Positions 17,704-26,517 of a stretch of DNA of 64,000 nt are shown here, piece after piece (position 1 is the first letter of the stretch; each line of letters starts with the position of its first letter). A model generated the notes under the pieces. The model had not been told where the DNA came from. It did no database searches and saw only the letters and a program-made list of their open reading frames with translations. Source of the DNA: CAWKGV01 sp963849305. Lineage in GTDB: Bacteria; Pseudomonadota; Alphaproteobacteria; Acetobacterales; Acetobacteraceae. A program made the position numbers and the translations under genes. The DNA is taken from NCBI GenBank assembly GCA_963849305.1, contig CAWKGV010000001.1, positions 305,809 through 369,808 on the forward strand. The letters run 5' to 3'.

Positions 17704-17799
17704 CGGGGTGGTCGGGACGGAGCCGCCGCCCGGCGCCGGTTGGGGCGCTTAAAGCGCGCCTGCCACACGCGCGACCTCGCGCGTACATACGTCCCCAGG

Positions 17800-18969
17800 T
17801 CAGCCGATCACCAATCCACGCGGCACCGGGCCGGGCTCGGGCAGGCGGATCGCCGTGTCGCCGGGGCTGATTCGCCCGAGCACGCGCGGCGCGCGGGACC
17901 CGGTCGCGCCGGGCAACACGCCAGGAACCTGATGCCAGGTCAGGAAGCCCAGCAGCGCCAGCAGACAGGCCTCCTTGCCGCCCGACGGCAGCCCGCGCTC
18001 ATCGCTGGTCGCCACCGGCACCGGCGCGAGGCGACGGCGCAACGCCGCCAGTAGCGCCGGATTGCGTACCCCACCGCCGGAGGCGACGACCTCGCCCACG
18101 CCATGCGCGCGGCAAGCGTCGGCCACCGTCATCGCGGTCAGTTCGGTGAGCGTGGCCATGAGGTCGGGCCCGTCGGCGGCGGGCAACCCGGCCAGCATCG
18201 CCTCCACGTAGCCGGTGTGGAACAGCTCGCGCCCGGTGGATTTCGGCGCCGGGCGCGCGTAGTACGGCTCGGATCGCAGGCGCGCCAGCAGGTCGGCGCG
18301 CACCTGGCCCGCACGGGCCATCTCGCCGTCGGTGTCGCTGCCCTGCCGTCCGCCGGTCAGGCGCGCGGCGGCGGCATCGAGCAGGCAGTTGGCCGGCCCG
18401 GTGTCGAAGGCCAGTATTGGGGCGCCGGGCGCGCCGACCACGGTGATATTGGCGATCCCGCCCAGGTTCAGTGCCGCGCGCCGCCTACCGGCCGGGTCAG
18501 CGAGCCAGAGAGCGTCCAAGGTGCTGGCAAGCGGCGCGCCCTGTCCTCCCGCGGCGATGTCGCGCGCGCGAAGATCGGAAACCACCGGCAGGCCGGTCGC
18601 CTCCACGATGCAGGCGGGCTGGCCGATCTGGAGCGTCCCGCGCGCCTGGCCGGCCTCGATCCAGTGGAACACGGTCTGCCCGTGCGAGGCAATCAGGTCG
18701 GCGCGCCCGCTGGCAAGCTCCCGAACCGCCGCCCGCGCAGCCGCGCCGAACGCCTCGCCGGCCAGCACATCGAGCGCGCAGAGTTCCCCGGCGCTGGTCC
18801 GCGCCGGCGGCAAGGTCGCGAGCAGGCGCGCGCGCAGTCCAGCCGGCCAGGGATGCTCGCGAAACCCGAGCGGCCGAAGCACAATCGTGTCCCCGCGCCA
18901 GGCGAGGTCGGCGGCGGCAACGTCGATCGCGTCCACCGATGTCCCCGAGATCAGCCCGACGACGATCAC
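17800..18969 (-). CDS. anmK: Anhydro-N-acetylmuramic acid kinase
   Basis: AnmK cleaves the 1,6-anhydro ring of anhydroMurNAc and phosphorylates it to MurNAc-6-P during cell-wall recycling. The N-terminus VIVVGLISGTSVDAIDVA carries the ATPase-fold phosphate-1 motif typical of the family. LIASHGQTVFHW, NLGGIANIT, FDTGPANCLLDA and ASGGGVRNPALL follow in order. Length (389 residues) is normal. The GTG at 18969 overlaps the stop of the kinase-MurQ gene in GTGA, so the next enzyme of the pathway is translationally coupled to it. The product MurNAc-6-P is the substrate of that MurQ domain. Confidence 0.95.
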   Translation of the reverse strand: MIVVGLISGTSVDAIDVAAADLAWRGDTIVLRPLGFREHPWPAGLRARLLATLPPARTSAGELCALDVLAGEAFGAAARAAVRELASGRADLIASHGQTVFHWIEAGQARGTLQIGQPACIVEATGLPVVSDLRARDIAAGGQGAPLASTLDALWLADPAGRRRAALNLGGIANITVVGAPGAPILAFDTGPANCLLDAAAARLTGGRQGSDTDGEMARAGQVRADLLARLRSEPYYARPAPKSTGRELFHTGYVEAMLAGLPAADGPDLMATLTELTAMTVADACRAHGVGEVVASGGGVRNPALLAALRRRLAPVPVATSDERGLPSGGKEACLLALLGFLTWHQVPGVLPGATGSRAPRVLGRISPGDTAIRLPEPGPVPRGLVIG

Positions 18970-20894
18970 GGCGGCGCATTCCGCAGCGCCGCTCGCACGC
19001 GGCCCTCTGCCACCTCCAACCGACGCCACGCCTCGGCCACGTCGCACTGGGCGAGCAGAGCGACGATCGCGGGCTTCACCCGGCCTTCGGCCGCCGCCAG
19101 CGCGCGCTCCGCCGTGCTTTCGTCGGCGCCGGTGATGTCGCGCACCATGCTGAACGCGCGCCGGCGCAGCTTGGCGTTGGTGGCGCGCACATCCACCATG
19201 CGCGCGCCATAGGTCTTGCCGAGCCGCACCATCACCGCGGTGGAGAGCGCGTTGAGCGCGATCTTCTGCGTCGTGCCAGCGGTCAGCCGCGTCGAGCCGG
19301 CGATCACCTCGGGGCCGGTCAGCAACTCCACCGCTAGCTCGGCGGTCGCCGCCGCCGGACTGGCCGGATTGTTCACCACCGCAACCGTCAACGCGCCCGC
19401 GTCGCGAGCGACGCGCAAACCGCCGATGACGTACGGAGTGCGCCCGGAGGCGGTGATACCCACGACCAAATCCTTCGCGCTGACATCGAGCGCCCGCAAC
19501 GCAACGGCGGCCGCGTCGTCGTCGTCTTCCGCGCCCTCGATCGCCCGCGTCATCGCCGCCTCGCCGCCCGCGATCAGCGCCGTCACCAGTCCCGGCGGCG
19601 CATTGAAGGTCGGGCCGAGTTCGGCCGCATCCAAGACGGCGAGCCGCCCGGGCGTGCCGGCGCCCAGATAGAACAATCGCCCGCCGGCGGCGAGCTGACC
19701 GGCCACACGCTCGGCCGCCGCCGCGAGTTGCGGCACGGCCCGCGCCAGGGCGGCCCGCGCATCCGCCTCGGCTTCCAGCAGCAGGCGTACCACCTCGGCC
19801 ACCGGCCGCTCGTCGAGATCATCGAGCCCCGGGCGCACGCCCTCGGTCGCCAATGTGTCTAGATCATTGCCGGCCCAGCGCTCACCCAACCCTCTCCCAG
19901 AGGGAGAGGGCTTTCTTCCCCCTCTCCCTCTGGGAGAGGGAGGGGTGAGGGTAGCGCGCACCAACCGCGCCTCATGGATCGTGTCCGACCGCAGCGCCAG
20001 CATCCGCGCGCCATCCAGTGCGTCGCCCGCTGGCGACCGGAGCACGATCCGCGCGGGTCCCTCCGCCAACGTCGCCCGCAGCGTCTCCAACAACGTCGGC
20101 GCGCCGCCGAGCAGCCCGCCGGCCAGCACCAGCGGCACCGGATCGAGGCCGCGCAGGCGCGAGGCGGCGGCGTGCGTCGTAGCCGCCAGGTCGCACCCAG
20201 CCCGTGCGAGCAGCGCGGCCGCAACGGCATCCCCCGCTTCGGCCACACGCACCACATCGGAAGCGAAACTGGCCGCAATCCGCGCCGGGTTTGCCTCGCC
20301 TTCGATCGCGCTGGGCAAAGCGTGCAGCCCCCCGAACCGCGCGCGCGCCGCATCGCCAAGCGCGGTTGCCGGCCCCCGTCCGTCGGTGGCGCGCAGCGCG
20401 GCGCGCAAGCCCGCCAGACCGAGCCAGGCCCCGCCGCCCTCGTCGCCAAGCCACGGCCCCCAGCCATCCACGAGCTCGAACCCGCCCTCCGGACCGACCG
20501 CGACCGCAACCGTGCCGGTGCCTACCGCCAGCAACACACCCGGCGCTCCCGCGAAAGCCCCGGCATGAGCGGTGACGGCATCGCTGGTTACGGCGATCCG
20601 CTTGGCCGGCAATGCCGCGAGCAGCCGGGACGCTAGGGTGCGCGCCGGCTCGGGCGCGGCGAGCGCGCCGGCCGCGCCGATCCCGGCCGCCGCCAAGCCC
20701 GCGAGCCCGGCGTGTCGCAGCAGCGGCAGTGCCGACGCGAGGATCGCCGCCTCGGCCAGCGCGGCGCCGTTCGGCGCGGCCAAGCCCGGCGCTCCGGCGA
20801 CATCAGCCTCCGCGCGGTGCGATCCGCTCCACAGCGCGACCCGGCAACTGGTCTTGCCGAGGTCGATCGCCAGCACGGAAGCAGTCTCAAACAT
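18966..20894 (-). CDS. murQ: Fusion: BadF-type GlcNAc kinase plus MurNAc-6-P etherase
   Basis: A 642-residue two-domain protein. Residues 1-315 form a BadF/NAGK-type sugar kinase: VLAIDLGKTSCRVALW (phosphate-1), LLAVGTGTVAVAVG, then GWGPWLGDEGGGAWLG and PLVLAGGLLGG. Residues 346-642 are MurQ, a SIS-domain etherase that splits MurNAc-6-P into GlcNAc-6-P and D-lactate: RLFYLGAGTPGRLAVLDAAE, then LGPTF, ITASGRTPYV, TRLTAGTTQKIALNALST. The two activities fit one pathway, GlcNAc phosphorylation and MurNAc-6-P cleavage both giving GlcNAc-6-P. The linker (about residues 314-341) is translated from a palindromic DNA element. It is coupled to anmK downstream. Fused forms occur in some alphaproteobacteria, to my knowledge. 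Confidence 0.93.
   Translation of the reverse strand: MFETASVLAIDLGKTSCRVALWSGSHRAEADVAGAPGLAAPNGAALAEAAILASALPLLRHAGLAGLAAAGIGAAGALAAPEPARTLASRLLAALPAKRIAVTSDAVTAHAGAFAGAPGVLLAVGTGTVAVAVGPEGGFELVDGWGPWLGDEGGGAWLGLAGLRAALRATDGRGPATALGDAARARFGGLHALPSAIEGEANPARIAASFASDVVRVAEAGDAVAAALLARAGCDLAATTHAAASRLRGLDPVPLVLAGGLLGGAPTLLETLRATLAEGPARIVLRSPAGDALDGARMLALRSDTIHEARLVRATLTPPSPRGRGGRKPSPSGRGLGERWAGNDLDTLATEGVRPGLDDLDERPVAEVVRLLLEAEADARAALARAVPQLAAAAERVAGQLAAGGRLFYLGAGTPGRLAVLDAAELGPTFNAPPGLVTALIAGGEAAMTRAIEGAEDDDDAAAVALRALDVSAKDLVVGITASGRTPYVIGGLRVARDAGALTVAVVNNPASPAAATAELAVELLTGPEVIAGSTRLTAGTTQKIALNALSTAVMVRLGKTYGARMVDVRATNAKLRRRAFSMVRDITGADESTAERALAAAEGRVKPAIVALLAQCDVAEAWRRLEVAEGRVRAALRNAPP
19881..19949. 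repeat. 30-bp-arm inverted repeat inside the kinase-murQ linker
   Basis: The left arm 19881-19910 and right arm 19920-19949 are reverse complements at 28 of 30 positions, around a 9-base loop. Each arm also contains its own perfect hairpin: CCCTCTCCC, a 3-base loop, and GGGAGAGGG. The 69 bases equal 23 codons, so the frame is kept and the element is read as a Pro/Ser/Gly/Arg-rich linker. It looks like a dispersed palindromic element that landed between two domains. Confidence 0.8.
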
Positions 20895-21298
20895 TCGCAG
20901 GGGCCTCCCGGCTTACAACCGCCGTCCGAGTATGGCGCGTCCTCGATCTCGCCGCGGAGGACTTGGTGCTAGGGTCGGAATTTCGCAGGGCGATGGCCCT
21001 CAATGCTGAGGAATCCGTTTTCATGACTCAAATTGCTGATCTCTGGGATTCGACCGACCCGCAGCCGTGGGAAAGGCCGCTGACGCGCTATCGGAGCTTC
21101 GTGCAACCACGGAACCTGGCTCTCAAATCGGTAGCTGGACACCAAGAAAGTTAGACAAGGTGCTGTGGACCTACGGGCGTTAGTCCGGCAGCCTGGCCGG
21201 ACTCTTTCGTTGGCATCCAGTAGCCCTCGCTAGAGCACGGAACTTGGCCCCAGTGTGCCGCACGGCAGGCACGCTGATCAACGAAGGAAAGCACCGAA
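20895..21298. other. Intergenic region with one unrecognised 43-codon ORF
   Basis: A 404-base divergent region between the kinase-murQ fusion and the monooxygenase. It must hold promoters for both, but I see no clear -35/-10 pair. One short plus-strand ORF at 21023-21154 starts MTQIADLWDSTDPQPWERPL and has amino-acid use like a real protein, but it ends abruptly after 43 residues. It may be the 5' remnant of a longer gene or a small protein; I do not recognise it with confidence. Confidence 0.3.
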
Positions 21299-23296
21299 AT
21301 GAACGAGATGTTCGCCAACGCCGTTCGCGACGAAAGCGCCTTGCGCGCCGCGCTCGCCGAAGCCGACACCGCCCCGCTGCTGATGGTGCTGGTTCACCTG
21401 ACCGGCGATCTCGATCTTCTCGACCGGGTCGCGCCACACATCCACGGCGCTTGGAGCTTCCTGGAATCCGTCCCTGAGGACTTGAAGCAAGAGGTGCGCG
21501 ATCGCCTGGTGGCGGCACTGAAGGACTACGCCGCCACCGGCCGCGAACCGCCCCGATGCCCGCCGCACGGCATCCTGCAACGCATGATGAGCGCCGGCGT
21601 GGGACAAATGGTGCCGGAAGAATACATCCCGCTTCTGGTCGAAGAGATGCGCTTCAGCGACGACGATACGCGCTCCGTGCGCTGGCAGCGCGACCCGGCA
21701 TGGCTTCCCGTGCAGGACTTCCGCGTCGTCGTGGTCGGCGCCGGGTTCGCCGGCATCTGCACCGCCATCCGCCTAAGGGAACTTGGCATTCCCTTCATCG
21801 TGCTGGAGAAGAACGACGACGTTGGCGGCACTTGGCTGGAGAACCGATACCCTGGCTGCGCGGTGGACACGCCGAACCACTTCTTTTCCTACTCGTTCTT
21901 CCCCAACAACCGCTGGTCACGCCATTTCTCACAACGCGACGAGATCTGGGCGTATATCGCCGCCGCCGTCGAGCACTTCGGCGTGCGCCCGCACATCCGC
22001 TTCGGCGTCGAGGTGACGACGGCGGCGTTCGACGAGGATAGCAGCCGCTGGCAGGTCAACATCCGCGCCCGCGACCGCAGCCAGGAGACGATTGAGTGCA
22101 ACGCCGTCATCACCGCCGTCGGGCAGCTTAATCGGCCCTCGATTCCGCCGATCGCGGGACTGCCGCTGTTCCGGAAGCCGGTGTTTCACACCGCGCGCTG
22201 GGACAAATCCGTCGATCTCGAGGGCAAGCGCGTCGCCATCATCGGGACCGGCGCGAGCGCGATGCAAGCCGCTCCGTCGATCGCGCCGGAGGTCTCGCAC
22301 CTCACCGTGTTCCAGCGCACCCCGCATTGGGCGATGCACAACCCGAATTACCACAAATCGGTCAGCCCGGGCGCGATCTGGGCGCTGCAGAACGTGCCGT
22401 TCTACGCGCAATGGATGCGGTTCCAGTTGTTCTGGGGTAGCTCGGACGGATTCCACGCCTCGTTGCAGATGGACCCGGACTGGCCGATGCCGGACGTCTC
22501 GCTCAACGAAGCCAACCACAAGATGCGCGAGCTGATCATCGATTACATCCGCAAAGAGCTTGATGGCGACAAGGAGCTGCTGGCCAAGGTCATTCCCGGC
22601 TACCCGCCCTACGGCAAGCGGATGCTGCGCGAGAACCACTGGTACCGGATGCTCAAGCGCCCCAATGTCGAGCTGGTGACCGGCTCTATCTCGCACGTCA
22701 CCGAGGACTCGATCGTGATGGAGGACGGGACCGTCCATCCGGTCGATGTGATCGTGATGGCGACGGGCTTTCAGGCGTCCAAGATGCTCTGGCCGATGGA
22801 CATCAGGGGACGCGGCGGGCGCACGATCCGGGGGGTCTGGGGCGACGACGATCCGCGCGCCTATCTGGGGATCACCGTGCCCGGATTTCCGAACCTGTTC
22901 GTCACCTACGGCCCGAACACCAATCTCGCGCATGGCGGCAGCATCATCTTCCATGTGGAATGCCAGGTTCGTTATATTCTCCAAGGACTACGCGAGATGG
23001 TCGAGAACGGCTACACCACGCTCGAGGTTCGGCCGGAGGTTCACGACGGCTACAATCGGCTGGTCGATGAGAAATGCCGCAATATGGTCTGGGCGCATGC
23101 GGGGGTCACGAGCTGGTACAAGAACCGGCACAACCGCGTGACCGTGACCTCGCCGTGGCGCCTGTTGGACTATTGGAAGCTGACGCGACATTTCGTTCCT
23201 GGCGAGTACCGGGCTGGGCGGCCGGGCCATGCGCCGCTGATCCCCGGCCAGGAGGCGCGCGTGGTCTCCTCGGTCGATCGCCTGACCGTCGGGTGA
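21299..23296 (+). CDS. Baeyer-Villiger-type flavin monooxygenase, HAPMO-like
   Basis: A 665-residue FAD- and NADPH-dependent monooxygenase. An extra N-terminal helical domain (residues 1-140), as in 4-hydroxyacetophenone monooxygenase, precedes the FAD Rossmann motif VVVVGAGFAG (about 144-152). FFSYSFFPNNRWSRHFSQRDEI follows in the usual place (here over two segments). The Baeyer-Villiger fingerprint FxGxxxHxxxW(P/D) reads FRKPVFHTARWD at about 291-302, so the usual Gly is Lys. The second Rossmann motif is VAIIGTGASAMQAA. Such enzymes insert oxygen next to a carbonyl to give esters or lactones; the substrate is unknown. It stands alone, convergent with the respiratory operon. Confidence 0.88.
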   Translation: MNEMFANAVRDESALRAALAEADTAPLLMVLVHLTGDLDLLDRVAPHIHGAWSFLESVPEDLKQEVRDRLVAALKDYAATGREPPRCPPHGILQRMMSAGVGQMVPEEYIPLLVEEMRFSDDDTRSVRWQRDPAWLPVQDFRVVVVGAGFAGICTAIRLRELGIPFIVLEKNDDVGGTWLENRYPGCAVDTPNHFFSYSFFPNNRWSRHFSQRDEIWAYIAAAVEHFGVRPHIRFGVEVTTAAFDEDSSRWQVNIRARDRSQETIECNAVITAVGQLNRPSIPPIAGLPLFRKPVFHTARWDKSVDLEGKRVAIIGTGASAMQAAPSIAPEVSHLTVFQRTPHWAMHNPNYHKSVSPGAIWALQNVPFYAQWMRFQLFWGSSDGFHASLQMDPDWPMPDVSLNEANHKMRELIIDYIRKELDGDKELLAKVIPGYPPYGKRMLRENHWYRMLKRPNVELVTGSISHVTEDSIVMEDGTVHPVDVIVMATGFQASKMLWPMDIRGRGGRTIRGVWGDDDPRAYLGITVPGFPNLFVTYGPNTNLAHGGSIIFHVECQVRYILQGLREMVENGYTTLEVRPEVHDGYNRLVDEKCRNMVWAHAGVTSWYKNRHNRVTVTSPWRLLDYWKLTRHFVPGEYRAGRPGHAPLIPGQEARVVSSVDRLTVG

Positions 23297-23347
23297 GGAA
23301 CTCGTCTTGCTAATCTTTGCCCGGCAGAGCGCCGGCGGCAGGCCGGC

Positions 23348-24142
23348 TTACGGCTGCTTCGCGTAGTAGCGTGCGGCCTCGTCGATCTCAGTCGAGGTCA
23401 TCTGACGCGCGATGTTGCGCATCTGACCGCCGATGTCGTTGTGTCTCACGCCGGTCTTCAATGCCAGGAGTTGCGCTCGAAGATAAGCGATCGGCTCGCC
23501 CTCAAGCCAAGGACTGCCCATCTTGTTATCGAGGGTGCCGTGGCAGGCGCCGCACGGGGCGATGCCGCGCATCGGCGCCCCGCTCTGCACGATCTTCGGC
23601 GCCGGACCCATGTTGACCGCACGAAGCCCGACGGGCCGGGGCAGGTAGGAATAATAGGCCGCGAGATCGCGCATGTCCTGCGAACTCAGGTCGGCAGCAA
23701 GGGGGGCCATCACCGCGCTGGTCCGGGCGCCGCTCTTGAAGTCCTGCAACTCCTTGAAGATCACGGGCGCGTACTGCCCTGCAAGATTCGGGGAATTCGC
23801 TTCGCTGAGGCCGCGCACGCCATGGCACATGGTGCACCGCAGAGCCAAGGTCGCGCCGCGGCCGACCGCCTCCGCGTCCGAGGGGCGCAACATGGCCGGC
23901 GTCAACATCACCCGGGTCGTCGTGAAGACGGGCTGCACCACGGATTCCGATGCCGGCGCCGGGCGCGGCACGCCCGCGGCGCTGCAGATCGCATCCCACA
24001 TTCCCGCGAAACTGGTATTCTTCTCGATTGTCGGCAGCCACACGAAGCCGAAACCGGCGGCCACCAACGCGATCGCGGCGGTGATCGCGACACTTCCGGT
24101 AAACCAGGGATTGCGCGGCGAAAACAGGCGTTCGCTGCGCAT
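23348..24142 (-). CDS. Membrane-anchored diheme cytochrome c
   Basis: A 264-residue protein with an N-terminal hydrophobic helix (about residues 15-36, AITAAIALVAAGFGFVWLP) that anchors it or exports it to the periplasm. Two heme c sites are visible, CTMCH and CGACH, each followed by a c4-like domain with late Met candidates (SAVMAPLAA, GGQMRNIARQM). The ATG overlaps the stop of the oxidase subunit I gene by one base (TGATG), making it the last gene of the respiratory operon. It probably donates electrons to the CuA subunit encoded upstream, as c4-type proteins do, but that is inference. Confidence 0.9.
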   Translation of the reverse strand: MRSERLFSPRNPWFTGSVAITAAIALVAAGFGFVWLPTIEKNTSFAGMWDAICSAAGVPRPAPASESVVQPVFTTTRVMLTPAMLRPSDAEAVGRGATLALRCTMCHGVRGLSEANSPNLAGQYAPVIFKELQDFKSGARTSAVMAPLAADLSSQDMRDLAAYYSYLPRPVGLRAVNMGPAPKIVQSGAPMRGIAPCGACHGTLDNKMGSPWLEGEPIAYLRAQLLALKTGVRHNDIGGQMRNIARQMTSTEIDEAARYYAKQP

Positions 24143-25764
24143 CAGCCACCTCCGATGAACACGGCCGGCACGGCGGCCTCCGGCAACGCGATCAGCCGGG
24201 CGATCGGGAAGCCATAGTTCACCAGCGTCAGACCGACCATGAGCCCGATCCAGAGCCCAAAGCTGTTGAGTGCGATCGGGACCACGCGCGGCTGGTGAAC
24301 CGCCACGCTGAACCGATACGCGCCGGCCTCGGCGCGAGGAGCCATCTGCCCCCGGATCAGTATTGTCAGGAACAATATGCCCGAGACCACAAGGATGGCG
24401 CCCCCGGCGACCGAGGTCAGCACGGAACTGGCTTCGCGCGCGATCGCCGGGTCCGTGTAGTCGAAAAACGCCATCCGGCGCGGCATCCCGAGAATGCCGA
24501 CATAGTGCCAGGGAAAGGTCAGCACGATCATGCCGATGAACCAGGTCCAGAGCTGGATTCGCATCAGCCGGAAGCTGTCGAGCGCGCGACCCGTGAGGTG
24601 CGGCCACAGATCATACGCGATGGCGAAATACATGATGACAATCGCGCCGCCGAAGATCAGGTGAAAATGGCCGGTGACCCATTGCGTGTTGTGTATGCTG
24701 CTATCGAGCTGGTAGCTCATGTTGACCAGACCGCCCGCGCCGCCGAAGCCCAGCATCACGAACGAGAGGGCGAGGGCCAGCATCATCGGGTTGCGCCAGG
24801 GCAGAGCCCTGATCCAGCCGAACACGCCCTTGCCGCCGCGAAGCCGCCCGGCAATCTCGACGGAGGCGCAGATCGTGAACACGGTCAGCAGCGTGGGCAG
24901 CGCGACCAGCGCTGTGAACACCGAATGCAGGAACTTGAACCCGGCGCCGACCTCGGGATCGGCGAACAAATGATGCACCCCGATCGGCATGGCCACGACC
25001 AGGAACAACACGAAGGAGAGTCGGGCCATCGCATCGCTGAATAGCCGCCCGCCGATCGCCCGAGGGACAATGGTATAATAAGCAATATAGGTCGGCATCA
25101 GCCAGAAATAGACGATTGCGTGCAGCGTCCAGGAGAAGAAGACACGCGCGAGGCCGGCGTCGATTGTCGTTGTCACGCCGAGCGCGACCGGGAGGATTTG
25201 GAATAACAGCTCGATCGCAGCGCCAACGGCGGTCCAGGCCCAAAGGTACGAACCCGCTACGTTCGCGAACATCGCCAGCGGCACCGGCCTGCCGGGGTTA
25301 TCTCGCTTCCAGCGGTGAAGATTGACGGACATCAGCGCGACCCAGATCCAGGAGCCGACGACGACAAGGACGACGCCGACATAGTAGGCCGCATTGGCGA
25401 TGAGCGGAGGATAGAAGGTGTACAGGATCGATGCGCGTCCCATGGCCACCGGGATGATCGCGATGACGGTCCCGCCTGCCACCAGAGCGAAGCCGCCCCA
25501 GGCCCAATCGCGCCCGATCAGCGGCCGCTCCAGCGCGGCCTCGGTGATCGCATATCCGAACCCCATGGCGATCAGCGTCGGGAACACGTACGCCATGGCC
25601 GTGCCGTGCGCTGTCACCGACCGATAGTACAATTCCGGATCGCCGATCCAGCCGTGCAGCGGGCTGCGAATGAACATCTGCCATTCACCCAGCATCAGCG
25701 CGACGCCGAAGCCGGCGAATGCGAGCCAGAAATGGGCCAGGATCAGCCGGCGGCTAATCAACAC
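24142..25764 (-). CDS. B-family (ba3-like) heme-copper oxidase subunit I
   Basis: A 540-residue polytopic protein, the catalytic subunit reducing O2 at the heme-CuB site. Metal ligands are visible: His53 (TAHGTAMAY) for the low-spin heme, His215 with the cross-link Tyr219 (LHAIVYFWLMPTY), His264-His265 (GVHHLFADP) for CuB, and His366/His368 (VTGHFHLIFGG) for the two hemes. The HxxxY spacing and the lack of A-family D-channel motifs place it in the B family near Thermus CbaA. Keeping the Tyr argues for oxygen reduction and against a nitric-oxide reductase. B-family enzymes usually have high O2 affinity. It overlaps the CuA subunit gene by 11 bases. Confidence 0.93.
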   Translation of the reverse strand: MLISRRLILAHFWLAFAGFGVALMLGEWQMFIRSPLHGWIGDPELYYRSVTAHGTAMAYVFPTLIAMGFGYAITEAALERPLIGRDWAWGGFALVAGGTVIAIIPVAMGRASILYTFYPPLIANAAYYVGVVLVVVGSWIWVALMSVNLHRWKRDNPGRPVPLAMFANVAGSYLWAWTAVGAAIELLFQILPVALGVTTTIDAGLARVFFSWTLHAIVYFWLMPTYIAYYTIVPRAIGGRLFSDAMARLSFVLFLVVAMPIGVHHLFADPEVGAGFKFLHSVFTALVALPTLLTVFTICASVEIAGRLRGGKGVFGWIRALPWRNPMMLALALSFVMLGFGGAGGLVNMSYQLDSSIHNTQWVTGHFHLIFGGAIVIMYFAIAYDLWPHLTGRALDSFRLMRIQLWTWFIGMIVLTFPWHYVGILGMPRRMAFFDYTDPAIAREASSVLTSVAGGAILVVSGILFLTILIRGQMAPRAEAGAYRFSVAVHQPRVVPIALNSFGLWIGLMVGLTLVNYGFPIARLIALPEAAVPAVFIGGG

Positions 25765-26317
25765 AGTTCAGCCTCCTGCGGTCCGCCGCCAGCTTCATGT
25801 AAGCCGCCCGATCTATGACCTTGACGTTGCCCCACATACCTTCATGCCCGACACCGCAGTATTCGTGGCAGGGCATGTGATGCTCGGAAGGGTTCGGGAA
25901 GTTCGTCTTGAGCACGGATACGAACCCCGGCACCAACATCGTGTTGATGTTCGTTCGGTCGATGATGAAGCCATGAACCACATCCGCGCTGGTCGCCCGA
26001 ATGGTGATCGGGGTGCCGGTGGGCACCAGGATGCAAGGCGGGCTGAACGAGTATTGTTGGCCGACCGCACGGACAGTCACTGACCCGTCCGGCTCGACGG
26101 CGCTGCCGAGATTGCTCTCGATGAATTCGCCCCCGAGGTGCAGCGTCCGGGGATTCACCGTCTCGACCCGCGCCTGCGGCATAAGGGCCTCGTGGATACC
26201 AGCGAAACCGGCCATCAGCACGAGCAAAACGAGGATCCCGACTGAGATCATGGCCCATCGTCGCTCGACGCGCGCCGCGGCGTCGGCGCCATCGTCGTGC
26301 CCGGAATCGGACATCAT
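25754..26317 (-). CDS. Heme-copper oxidase subunit II with CuA site
   Basis: A 187-residue protein with one N-terminal transmembrane helix (MISVGILVLLVLMAGFAG) and a periplasmic cupredoxin domain. All CuA ligands can be read: His115 (VVHGF), Cys150 and Cys154 (PCHEYCGVGHEGMW), His158 and Met161. It takes electrons from cytochrome c and passes them to subunit I, encoded next with an 11-base overlap. A short helix and small domain are usual for B-family oxidases. Start ATG 26317; a second ATG follows at once (26314). Confidence 0.93.
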   Translation of the reverse strand: MMSDSGHDDGADAAARVERRWAMISVGILVLLVLMAGFAGIHEALMPQARVETVNPRTLHLGGEFIESNLGSAVEPDGSVTVRAVGQQYSFSPPCILVPTGTPITIRATSADVVHGFIIDRTNINTMLVPGFVSVLKTNFPNPSEHHMPCHEYCGVGHEGMWGNVKVIDRAAYMKLAADRRRLNCVD

Positions 26318-26333
26318 CGACGTGACTTCCTCC

Positions 26334-26510
26334 TCATGGCGCCACCCGGGGTAGGAATACAAGCATGTAGAAGCAGAACCAGACCCCGATGACGATGAAC
26401 GCCGCGATGCCGGCGAGCACCATCGCGCCGCGCGCACCGGAGCGGATTGCCGCTTCCACCGTCTGCTGGGCCGGCGGAGGCTGTGGAGACTTTGATTCGG
26501 AATTTATCAT
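26334..26510 (-). CDS. Small single-helix membrane protein of the oxidase operon
   Basis: A 58-residue protein with a polar N-terminus (MINSESKSPQPPPAQQ) and one transmembrane helix (AMVLAGIAAFIVIGVWFCFYM). It sits between the triheme cytochrome and the CuA subunit, 7 bases from one and 16 bases from the other. Small single-helix subunits (subunit IIa) occur in B-family oxidases, where they fill the space of the missing subunit II helix. I infer that role from position and size only. Confidence 0.7.
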   Translation of the reverse strand: MINSESKSPQPPPAQQTVEAAIRSGARGAMVLAGIAAFIVIGVWFCFYMLVFLPRVAP

Positions 26511-26517
26511 GTTCGCG

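Noticed and set aside
17745..17757. GCGCTTAAAGCGC palindrome as a terminator between the MotB-like gene and anmK
   Set aside because: The stem is short and there is no T-run on either strand; it could be chance.
24142..25764. Nitric-oxide reductase instead of oxygen reductase
   Set aside because: Subunit I keeps the helix VI His-x3-Tyr pair (His215, Tyr219) needed for O2 reduction, and a full CuA subunit is present.
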